A stretch of DNA of 64,000 nucleotides from Pogostemon cablin. Taxonomy: Eukaryota; Streptophyta; Magnoliopsida; Lamiales; Lamiaceae. Where the stretch lies: contig CM042996.1 in assembly GCA_023678885.1 (NCBI GenBank), positions 8,490,602-8,554,601 of the forward strand. Reading direction: 5' to 3'. Positions within the stretch are counted from its first letter, which is position 1; every line of letters starts with the position of its first letter. The position numbers were made by a program, and so were the translations under genes. Under the pieces are notes generated by a model that saw only the letters and a program-made list of their open reading frames with translations, did no database searches and was not told the DNA's origin. Shown here in pieces: positions 23,260 to 32,225 of this stretch.

Positions 23260-24205
23260 GGAACCTAAGAAACATACTCTTGATAATAATCCCACAGTGT
23301 GTGGTGAAGATGGGAATCGATATCCATTTAGAGATAACACATTTTGTTTGCAGCTCAACTGGACTATCTTATTTCTTTCTCAATGGTTGTATGTTACCTC
23401 TTCCACTTTCTACCACCTCTAATCACTCTTCATAACTGAAAAAAGCTAATGAAATTTAAACCTAAAAATTGTTGTTGGTTTACACTAGGATTGTTCTACA
23501 TATGCTATACTTACTACTTGATATGAAATGTGGGGCCAAATATAGAGCGATGGTAGAAGATGATGAAGTGACCTTGAAATAAGTAAACAAGGATGCTAAA
23601 GCTAATGATACAACTCTTCTTCTCAACCGGGATCTCACTAACAAAACAGTTGTAAGTTCTCTATTTAACATATATCTTTCTTTCAATTTTGTCCTTGTAA
23701 GCTACAAGATGTATAATTTTTTGGGAGTACCACCTTACAATGATTTATAAGCTAATACAGATTTTATGAACTATAATCATTGTAAAGTTTGATGATATGA
23801 AGTACCACCTTACAATAATTTATGAGCAAATGTAGATTTTATGATCTATTTTTTAATGGGTAAAAGGGTTTGTTGTTTGTTGGTTCATTTACACAAATTA
23901 CATCCACAAATCGTACTACTTTTGCACGAATCATTTCAGAATCATATCACTTTTGTAAAATGTTGAGTGTTGGACTTATCATGCTCATGATCAGAACTTG
24001 ACGAAAATGAATGTAATTATTATTCAAGTTATAGAACTATTTTTATCCTACACTCACAATGTTGCGAACATTTGCAGGATATTTTCTTCCTAATGTAATA
24101 GTTACAGCTGTAATTGGATTAGTACTTGGCTGGTGTTTTGGTCCTTTGTAACCTGTTGTCGGGAAATGGTTGATAAAATCATCAATTATCTAAGTTTTTC
24201 TTCGT
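23260..24205 (+). pseudogene. PIN-LIKES (PILS) auxin carrier gene fragment, copy 1
   Basis: Three exon-like blocks in the order found in PILS proteins, membrane proteins of the endoplasmic reticulum that move auxin. Exon 1 (23260-23388) reads GNLRNILLIIIPQCV and then FVCSSTGLSYFFLNG, close to the family's GNLGNLLLIIVPxxC and VCxSxGLSY. Exon 2 (23489-23651) reads AKYRAMVEDDEVTLK, a stop, then VNKDAKANDTTLLLN, matching the central loop. Exon 3 (24078-24205) reads IFLPNVIVTAVIGLVLGW, matching the helix after the loop. Splice signals fit: AG before each block, GTATGT, GTAAGT and GTAAG after them. The TAA at 23580-23582, a stop in exon 3 (FGPL then TAA) and the lack of recognisable first and last exons make it a relic. 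A second copy lies 6981 bp downstream with the same TAA. Confidence 0.7.
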
Positions 24206-24635
24206 GTAAGTATTCTTGCTTTAACTTTGCCTTATCAATTCCTTCCATACAACAACAATATTCCCAAAAGAGTTGTTTTCTAACATTCTTTTCAGAGTAC
24301 AAGTACGTAAGTATCATCCCATATTGGCATTTCATTTTTCAATATTCTATGATTTGTTTTGAAATCTTTACATGGACCTCTCTCTTTAGTTAGATGATGA
24401 ATTATTCTAGCATGGATATATTTAGAGTTGAGTAAATTTTAAAAACATTTATCCAAGGTACGTCATCATCTTTGAGTGTGCAAATGAAAATCTAATATCT
24501 TTTCTTTTTTAATAAAATACACATGTTTGTTCATACATTAGTTTGCAGAATAAGAAGAGATAAAAAAAATCATCTCAAATTTTAAATGGCACAAATAAAG
24601 AGAATTTATGGAGTTCATAATGATTAATTTGTTTC
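24206..24635. other. PILS-side flank before the truncated Sirevirus copy
   Basis: Non-coding stretch between PILS exon 3 and the first family B LTR. The part 24236-24575 (340 bp) is missing from the duplicate, where text jumps from 31216 to 31217. The last five bases, GTTTC, differ at one position from GCTTC found after the 3' LTR of the full element (41448-41452), so they may be the two sides of an eroded target duplication. The open stretch 24133-24393 has no known domain. Confidence 0.5.
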
Positions 24636-25518
24636 TGTTGATGTGAAGTGTTGAGACCAGTGTCATCACATCAGGAATTACACCTGTCCTCCACCAATTG
24701 TTTTATTAACCACTAACGTTGTTTTGTTGTTTCGACTGGTGTTCTTCATAATGTTGCTTTTAGGGTTGTTGCAGTTGAAGTGCTGAATGTGTTGAATGCA
24801 AAGACCAAGTCAAACGCAAACCTTGAAGACCCTGAAGCAAACTGGAAAGATTCGGAAGCTCTAGAAAGATCTAGAAGGCGAAAATAACTACCTCTCTTAG
24901 TGGGCGGTTATTTGAGTCTGCATGGGTGCAATCTACATTTTTTATGTGGACCACTCATCATTTGGAATCTACAGCCATCTATAAATGGAAGCTGCTAGTT
25001 ACCAAGTCAAGTGATCAATCAGGCAATCCCACTATACAGTGTAAAAGATCCTAGATAGGTTTTTGTCATAGTGTTTGTACTGGTGTTGTAACACTTGGTT
25101 CAATATCAGTTGTCTACTGTTATTCCCGTACGTTTTATGTGTGTTGTTCACATGCAGTGGAAGCCCACATATGAAGTAGGCTTAGATTCTAAGAAGTCTA
25201 GGTTCTGCCATTTGGGAACGTGTTTAGATTTAAGATCCAATTTTGTATTCGAAGGGTGGAAGAATTATTTTCATACCTAAGAGTCTGTTTTTATAATCAC
25301 ATTTTCTAATAGTGATATTTGTGCCATGAGGCCACCACAAACTTGCAAAAGTTTGTGGAAAGATTGAGTAATTCTTGTGTTAAGTCTTTCGCTGATTTAC
25401 AACTTGTTCTACACTTAGTCAAGTTTCAATTCTGATACATACATTGTTGTTCAAAGTATCATCACACTTAGGACAACATCGTACCAAAAACACACTTTGC
25501 ACCATTGGGCACCTGACA
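24636..25518 (+). repeat. Copia B1 5' LTR
   Basis: Starts TGTTGATGTGAAGTG and ends CCTGACA. It is 883 bp, the same length as the LTRs at 31277-32159 and 40565-41447. By eye, about 5 percent of its positions differ from the 31277 copy, mostly C/T and G/A changes. The open stretch 25095-25280 lies inside the LTR and is not a gene. Confidence 0.9.
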
Positions 25519-25520
25519 AG

Positions 25521-25531
25521 TGGCATCAAAG
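25521..25531 (+). promoter_or_regulatory. Primer binding site of Copia B1
   Basis: TGGCATCAAAG, two bases after the LTR. The full copy has TGGCATCAGAG. Both resemble TGGTATCAGAG, which pairs with the initiator tRNA-Met and is usual for Copia elements. Confidence 0.7.
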
Positions 25532-25584
25532 CCAACACTTGACGATACTAAGTGTTGATTCCTGGTGTTAAGTGTTGAGTTATC

Positions 25585-26161
25585 ATGGATTACTCTGCAT
25601 CCGTCACCCATCCTCCCATTCTTGATGGAACAAATTATGCCTTATGGAAAACTCAGATGAGGTCATACATCGAAGCATGTGACAATTAAGCTTGGAAGAT
25701 CACTCTGTCTGGATGGACGTCTCCCACTGAAAAAGATAAAGATGGAGATCAGATTCTCAAAGAAGAACTCAATTGGACTGCCGAGGAGAGCAATATATCT
25801 GCACACAATTGCAAAGCTCTCAATGCAATCAGCTCTTTGGTTGATCCAGTGATGTTAAACTTGATTCAAAACTGCATATCTGCTAATGATGCATGAGAAA
25901 GACTACAAGAACACTGTGAAGGTTCTGGTAGTGTCAAAAGAGCAAAGGCAAGGCTGCTGAGCACGAAGTTTGAAAGCCTGAAGATGAGAGAAGATGAGAC
26001 CATCAACTCTTACAATGAAAGGCTGTATGAAGTCGTGAACGAGCTCCAATTACTTGATGACCCAATTTCCAATTCCAGGTTTGTAAAAAAACTCTTCGTA
26101 CACTTCATAGGAGATTTAATAATAATTTTGTGCTATAGAAGAAGGTAGGAATACTGATACT
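25585..26161 (+). pseudogene. Copia B1 gag, N-terminal part
   Basis: Starts ATG at 25585 (MDYSASVTHPPILDG) and shows the Copia gag entry motif NYALWKTQMRSYIEA. A TAA at about 25687-25689 (before AWKITLSGW) is shared with the second copy, so it predates the duplication. A second stop, TGA near 25893-25895 (TGT to TGA after NDA), is private to this copy. A frame break near 26085-26140 then separates it from the open frame that begins at 26162. Confidence 0.8.
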
Positions 26162-27340
26162 ATGAGTCATAATGAGCATATGGGCATTTTGGAAACCTAT
26201 GAAATGGATATGTCTCAACAAGATTCTGCGTGTGATAGAAAAGGTGTTGTTGTTTTTAAAAGTGATGCTTCTTCATGTTCTGGAAGGACATCAACCATTA
26301 CTGAAATTTCACAAGTTGATGAATATGTTGATGACATTTTAGATGACACTGATAATATTGCTTTACTTGCTAAGAAATTTGAAGCCTATATGAGAAATCA
26401 GAAAAACAAGTTTAAAATAAATACTCAGCCTAGGATAGAACATTCTCCTCATGCTCCTCAAACTCGTACTCCTCAATCTCTTACTCGTAGACCCACTCAA
26501 AGAAAACTTAAGTATGATCCTAAATTCAGAAAGACCCTTATTTGTAGTGAATGTACTGGTTTTGGTCATTATGCAAATGAATATGCTAACACTCTTTCGA
26601 AGAGAATGATAAACTTAAATGTTTCCTTGAGTGCTGACGAATCTGAAGGTGATCAAGAGACAAAGGATGAAGAGCTGGAATTTCTATCAGGATGTGTAAG
26701 TGAAGGACTTTCTGGAAGTGACACTAATGTTGAATTGGATATGACAACATCTACTTCGACATCAAGCAAGGTTCAGTCGATTTCTGATTTTGCTATGAGC
26801 GATGGAGGATCTCATTTTGTAAATAAGTTGATAGAAGGATTGTTGAAAAGATATGGAGTGAAACATCGAGTGGCTACACCTTACCTCCCTCAAGCGAATG
26901 GATTGGCAGAGGTCTCAAACCGTCAAATCAATTTAGTTTTGGAAAAGACAATCAATGGAGCAAGGAAGGATTGGTCGGAGAAGCTTGATGATGCCTTATG
27001 GGCTTATCGAGCGGCTTTTAAGACCATCCTTGGTGTGTCACCATATGAATTGGTTTATGGTAAGGTTTGTCATCTTCCCGTAGAATTGGAGCACCGTGCA
27101 TTGTGGGCTATTAAACGTCTTAATATGGATGAAGGGAAGAGTGGCAATGCTAGGTTGTTGAAATTGATGGAGCTTAAGGAGTTTAGAGGAAGAGCATTTG
27201 ATAATTCCATCATTTACAAAGAGAATATGAAGAGATGGCATGATGCTAAAGTGAAGGAGAAGACGTTTGTTCCCAAAGACAAAGTACTTGTATTTAATTC
27301 AAGGCTTAAGTTGTTCCCCGAAAAGCTTAAGTCTAAATAG
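26162..27340 (+). pseudogene. Chimeric ORF: Sirevirus gag fused in frame to Athila integrase
   Basis: A 392-codon open frame, the longest in the window. Residues 1 to about 210 are the C-terminal half of Copia B gag. They include a zinc-knuckle-like [16 protein letters not shown] whose final Cys is Tyr, so the C-x2-C-x4-H-x4-C motif is damaged. From about residue 212 ([11 protein letters not shown]) the protein is the second half of an Athila integrase: the second catalytic Asp in SDGGSHF, the Glu in [10 protein letters not shown], and the tail through [15 protein letters not shown] to [10 protein letters not shown]. It ends at TAG 27338-27340, a TGG-to-TAG change relative to element A. The join is at about 26791-26798, where the two parents share the short word TGA/ATGA. 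The frame starts internally in gag, so natural expression is doubtful. No intact enzyme is encoded because the first Asp and the zinc domain are absent. Confidence 0.85.
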
Positions 27341-29347
27341 ATGGGGCCATATGAAGTGCTTGAGGTGTTGAGTGGAAATACATTGAAGCTAAAGGGTCCC
27401 AAAAATGAGTTTGTAGTGAATGGCCATAGGATGAAACATTACATATCTCCTTCTCAAAAGGAGATAGTGTATGTGGAAACTCTCTCTTCTTGAAACTCTT
27501 TGAGTGCTTAGTAGAGTAGGTTTTATTTTATGTTTGTTTTTAATTGTTTTGCTTGTAGTTTGGTATGTAGGTGGATTGTGCTCTTGAAGAAAGATGTGTA
27601 TGAAGAAGATGAGGTGTACTTGATAAGGAATGGAGATGCATGTCACAACACTTTGTTCAAACTTAAATATAACACTTGTGTTAATTTAAGTTTGGGGGGA
27701 GTATGTGGTGACCATACTTGAATATTGGAAGTGTACATATGTCATCACAAGATAACTTCATGAAGATCATTGGAAACTACAAGGGTAAGTCTCAACTCAA
27801 CTTGTTTCAATTTAAGTTTGGGGGAGAGTGCGTGGTGTGACTCACCACTTGCGTGTGCTATAGATCATGATTAATGATTGATTAAGGGATTATCTTGTGT
27901 ATGTATCTTGTGTAAAATTGGATCAATTTTAAAAATTTTCTCATGAGTTTGGTTATAATTTTGGTTCATTTGGTTGTGTTAGAGTGCAAGATAGTCCTTA
28001 TTTTTATTGCAATTGTTGAGCAAATAGTTTTTGATGAGTTGTTGAGCATAAAGGAAGTATAGTGGAAGCATGAATTGAGCCCGAAGAACAAATCGAGAAA
28101 ACATTGTGGATGCAAGTCGGAAGCTCATGCCAACCATTTCCATTCTCAAATGTTTAAGGGAGTTTACTCTACATCTTATCACTTCTAATTGCTTGTCATG
28201 AATTGATATTGATTTGGATTGTATTGGATTAGTATGCTACTTCATGTGTAATATTTGTGGGAAGTTAACTTTTATAATCTAGGATTTCATTTTCAATTAA
28301 GGATGGGATGTTTGTTGAACTTATTTGTCATGGATGATGAGTTGATATGCTTTAATTTCTTATGATGGATGATTTTGGTCATTTATGTTATGTGCTTTTG
28401 TTATGTTTTTAGTTTGGTGAGTCTTTTCTTATTGTTATATTTGAATTTTTATTCTTGTATAGGGATGCTTGGTGGTATGTTTTGAGTTGTTGTGAGTCAT
28501 TTTTGAATATGAGATATGATGCATTGTTTGTGATAAGTGATAGCAAGCATGTTAAGGAATTTTTACTAGTCAAAATTGTGACATGGATTACATAATTTGT
28601 TCAATTTTGAGAAGTATGAAGGGTAATTATGTTTCTTTTTGATCCAAATAAAAGCCTGTGAGAGTTGAGCCTCAACCGTGCCTCCATGGTTAATTCTTGA
28701 TGAGAGGATCGGTTGTACTTAGACAAACTAGAATTTGCTCATGGACTATAGGAACGAAGCCCGAATGGTTGAAATTTGTGATATGTTCTTAGGCCATCCT
28801 TGTTAAGTGAAGTCATAGCCATAAAAATTCCTTACCCAAACATCATCCCTAGTTAGCCATTTTGAGCTTATAAGTCTATTCTTTGTGATTTGAGAACAAT
28901 ACAAGCCTTGAAAACCCACTTAAACCTTATATATATAACCTCTGTGTGTGTGATTGAGGAGATGATGGTCTACAAGGATTTGATGGTGGAAATGTGCAAG
29001 AAACTAGGGTGGCTAGTGAACATAGTCCACGAGCAAGCCTATGGTGCGTCGGTTCCAACCGGTTGATGAGTGTTGTTTAAACTTTACCTCATAGAGTGTT
29101 GAGTGAATATGATATCCTGTGAGAGGTTTGGATCGAAAGGAATTTGATTACTCTTTTGTCGTCTTGAGATTGAACTTGTTAATCTTTTATGTTATGAGTT
29201 TGATGTTGTAGAAATACTTAATTTGATTTTGTAGTCTTTATTACTTGTGATGTGTTGTGGTTTATATTCGTTAGGTATTTTTCTTGGTGAAAATTTATCC
29301 TTTTGTTTATCATTTTTCATTGTTCGAGGATGAACAACACTTTAAGT
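27341..29347 (+). other. Integrase end and non-coding 3' region of fragment G
   Basis: The integrase tail continues in frame after the TAG to about 27492 (natural stop after ETLSS). About 1.85 kb of non-coding sequence follows. Two purine tracts resembling the functional one lie at 27687-27701 and 27811-27826. No ORF with a recognisable domain is present; the frames 27530-27721 and the minus-strand ones are incidental. Confidence 0.7.
27687..27826 (+). promoter_or_regulatory. Two internal polypurine-tract-like sites in fragment G
   Basis: TTAAGTTTGGGGGGAG near 27687-27701 and TTTAAGTTTGGGGGAGAG at 27811-27826 resemble the tract next to the LTR (29346-29356, AGTTTGGGGGG). They lie about 1.6 kb before the LTR. 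Confidence 0.5.
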
Positions 29348-29356
29348 TTGGGGGGT

Positions 29357-30240
29357 TGATCGTCGTCATTTTCACCTAGATTTTAGTATCTTTATTTGTG
29401 AATTTTCATATGTTTTTATCCGTAATCGTGTAACTTTTGGTGGAGTTTTATGTTAATTAGGAGAGATGTAAACAGATTGATAAATGTGTGGAAATGAGCT
29501 TAAATGTATATGAAATAGGTAAAAAACGGAGTAAAACGGAGTCGGGAGCTGAAACGGGCTGAAAAACACCCAACTCGAGTTGCAAGGTCTTACTTGACTT
29601 GCAACTCCAATCGAGTTGGGGCTCGAGTAAAGTCAGGAAATATCCAGTAGCTCAACTCGAGTTGCAAGGTCCAACTCGACTTGCAACTCGAGTCGAGTTA
29701 GGTGCCAAGAAAATTCCAGTTTCTGACACGAGTTGACAGGGGAGAGCTCGAGTTACTCAACTCGAGTCGAGTTGGGTCATGCCAAGTCGAGTAGAAAGTC
29801 AAGTAGGGCAGAACAGTGTCCAAAAATCATCCAGTGAGCCAACTCGAGTTGCAAGACGTAACTTGACTTACAACTCGAGTCGAGCTAGGTTCAAGGAATT
29901 ATCCAGGTTTCAGAGTTACGCAACTCGACTTGACAGGCAGCAGCTCGAGTCGAGTTGGGTAAAATGTAGGAAAAAGTCAAAAAATCCATATGCTTCTAGA
30001 AGGTTTCCAAGAGGTTTAAATACCCAATTGGTGCAAAAATTAGAGGGGGAGCCAACATTTGAGAGCAGTTATTTTGGAGATCAACACACACACTTTCTCA
30101 CTATCATTTCATACACTCCATCCGATTCATCTCGTTACCTTCCATTCATCAATTCCATTTTGATTTTTAAAATTTCCATCCATCAATTCATCCATTCATC
30201 ACTCTAAGAAGAGGAAATCATCTTTGGTTGAAGAATTTGG
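29357..30240 (+). repeat. Truncated Athila LTR of fragment G
   Basis: Begins TGATCGTCGTC after a purine tract and matches the first half of the element A LTRs: the CTCGAG cluster (29571-29960), the TATA-like motif (30015-30022) and the pyrimidine-rich stretch. It stops at about 30240 where PILS exon sequence starts. The open frame 29779-30207 lies wholly in the LTR and is not a gene. Confidence 0.85.
29571..29960 (+). repeat. CTCGAG-rich internal repeat cluster of fragment G LTR
   Basis: Same array as in element A, closest to its 3' LTR version at 16821-17220, with a few units changed. Confidence 0.7.
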
Positions 30241-31186
30241 GGAACCTAAGAAATATACTCTTGATAATAATCCCACAGTGTGTGGTGAAGATGGGAATCG
30301 ATATCCATTTAGAGATAACACATTTTGTTTGCAGCTCAACTGGACTATCTTATTTCTTTCTCAATGGTTGTATGTTACCTCTTCCACTTTCTACCACCTC
30401 TAATCACTCTTCATAACTGAAAAAAGCTAATGAAATTTAAACCTAAAAATTGTTGTTGGTTTACACTAGGATTGTTCTACATATGCTATACTTACTACTT
30501 GATATGAAATGTGGGGCCAAATATAGAGCGATGGTAGAAGATGATGAAGTGACCTTGAAATAAGTAAACAAGGATGCTAAAGCTAATGATACAACTCTTC
30601 TTCTCAACCGGGATCTCACTAACAAAACAGTTGTAAGTTCTCTATTTAACATATATCTTTCTTTCAATTTTGTCCTTGTAAGCTACAAGATGTATAATTT
30701 TTTGGGAGTACCACCTTACAATGATTTATAAGCTAATACAGATTTTATGAACTATAATCATTGTAAAGTTTGATGATATGAAGTACCACCTTACAATAAT
30801 TTATGAGCAAATGTAGATTTTATGATCTATTTTTTAATGGGTAAAAGGGTTTGTTGTTTGTTGGTTCATTTACACAAATTACATCCACAAATCGTACTAC
30901 TTTTGCACGAATCATTTCAGAATCATATCACTTTTGTAGAATGTTGAGTGTTGGACTTATCATGCTCATGGACAGAACTTGACGAAAATGAATGTAATTA
31001 TTATTCAAGTTATAGAACTATTTTTATCCTACACTCACAATGTTGCGAACATTTGCAGGATATTTTCTTCCTAATGTAATAGTTACAGCTGTAATTGGAT
31101 TAGTACTTGGCTGGTGTTTTGGTCCTTTGTAACCTGTTGTTGGGAAATAGTTGATAAAATCATCAATTATCCAAGTTTTGCTTCGT
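30241..31186 (+). pseudogene. PILS auxin carrier gene fragment, copy 2
   Basis: Duplicate of 23260-24205, offset by exactly 6981 bp, with exons at about 30241-30369, 30470-30632 and 31059-31186. By eye there are about eight differences in some 950 bp. The stop at 30561-30563 is shared with copy 1. Its left edge follows the truncated Athila LTR directly, at a shared AATTT-GG-like word, and coincides with the start of exon 1. Copy 2 then lacks the 340 bp present after exon 3 in copy 1. The 62-codon frame 30228-30416 starts in the Athila LTR and runs into exon 1, so its first three residues are not from PILS. Confidence 0.7.
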
Positions 31187-31276
31187 GTAAGTATTCTTGC
31201 TTTAACTTTGCCTTATAAAATTTTAAATGGCACAAATAAAGAGAATTTATGGAGTTCATAATCATTAATTTGTTTA

Positions 31277-32159
31277 TGTTGATGTGAAGTGTCGAGACCA
31301 GTGTCATCACATCAGGAATCACACCTGTCCTCCACCAGTTATTTTATTAACCACTAACGTTCTTTTGTTGTTTCGACTGGTGTTGTTCATAATGTTGCTT
31401 TCAGGGTTGTTGCAGTAGAAGTGCTGAATGTGTTGAATGCAAAGACCAAGTCAAACGCAAACCTTGAAGACCCTGAAGCAAACTGGAAAGATCCAAAAGC
31501 TCTAGAAGGATCTAGAAGGCGAAAATAACTACCTCTCTTAGTGGGCGGTTATTTGAGTCTGTATGGATGCAATCTATATCTTTTACGTGGGCCACTCATC
31601 ATTTGGAACCTGCAGCCGTCTATAAATGGAAGCTGCTAGTTGCCAAGTCAAGTGATCAATCAGGCAATCCCATTATACAGTGTAAAAGATCCTAGATAGG
31701 TTTCTGTCATAGTGTTTGTACTGGTGTTGTAACACTTGGTTCAACATCAGTTGTCTACTGTTATTTCCATACATTTTGTGTGCAATGTTCACATGCAGTG
31801 GAAGCCCACATATGAAGTCGGCCTAGATTCTAATAAGTCTAGGTTCTGCCATTTGGGAACGTGTTTAGATTTAAGATCCGATTTTGTATTCGAAGGGTGG
31901 AAGAATTATTTTCATACCTAAGAGTCTATTTTTGTAATCACATTTTCTAATAGTGATATTTGTGCCATGAGGCCACCACAAACTTGCAAAAGCTTGTGGA
32001 AAGATTGAGTAATTCTTGTGTTAACTCTTTCGCTGATTTACAACTTGTTCTACACTTAGTCAAGTTTCAATTCTGATACATACATTGTTGTTCAAAGTGT
32101 CATCACACTTAGGACAACATCGTACCAAAAACACACTTTGCACCATTGGGCACCCGACA
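31277..32159 (+). repeat. Copia B2 5' LTR
   Basis: 883 bp, TGTTGATGTGAAGTGTC to CACCCGACA, followed two bases later by the primer site. The open stretch 31736-31921 inside it is not a gene. Confidence 0.9.
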
Positions 32160-32161
32160 AG

Positions 32162-32172
32162 TGGCATCAGAG
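32162..32172 (+). promoter_or_regulatory. Primer binding site of Copia B2
   Basis: TGGCATCAGAG, two bases after the LTR. It is one base from TGGTATCAGAG, the complement of the initiator tRNA-Met 3' end. Confidence 0.75.
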
Positions 32173-32225
32173 ACAACACTTGACGATACTAAGTGTTGAT
32201 TCCTGGTGTTAAGTGTTGAGTTATC

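Larger units (their letters stand above)
24636..26795 (+). mobile_element. Sirevirus-like Copia B1, truncated (5' LTR and partial gag)
   Basis: 5' LTR, primer site and about 1.2 kb of gag, cut off at about 26796, where Athila sequence begins. It is collinear with the first 2.2 kb of the full element at 31277-41447. In a by-eye comparison the two 5' LTRs resemble each other more than either resembles the 3' LTR at 40565, so this copy arose by duplication after the original insertion and not by an independent insertion. Confidence 0.85.
26796..30240 (+). mobile_element. Athila-like fragment G (integrase C-terminus to truncated 3' LTR)
   Basis: Aligns with element A from about 13705 to 17499: the end of integrase, the non-coding 3' region, the polypurine tract and the first 880 bp of the LTR. 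By-eye comparison of the coding part gives roughly 4 percent difference. It lacks about 257 bp of the 3' region that A has, and it keeps a T that A has lost in integrase. The left end is fused to Copia B gag. The right end stops inside the LTR at GAATTTGG, where PILS exon text begins. Neither end is a natural retroelement end, and no target duplication is seen. Confidence 0.85.

Noticed and set aside
23480..23686. Identical minus-strand ORFs at 23480-23686 and 30461-30667
   Set aside because: They are antisense shadows of PILS exon 2 in the two duplicated copies.
25095..25280. ORFs shared by 25095-25280 and 31736-31921
   Set aside because: Both lie within the Copia B LTR; similarity reflects LTR identity, not a conserved gene.
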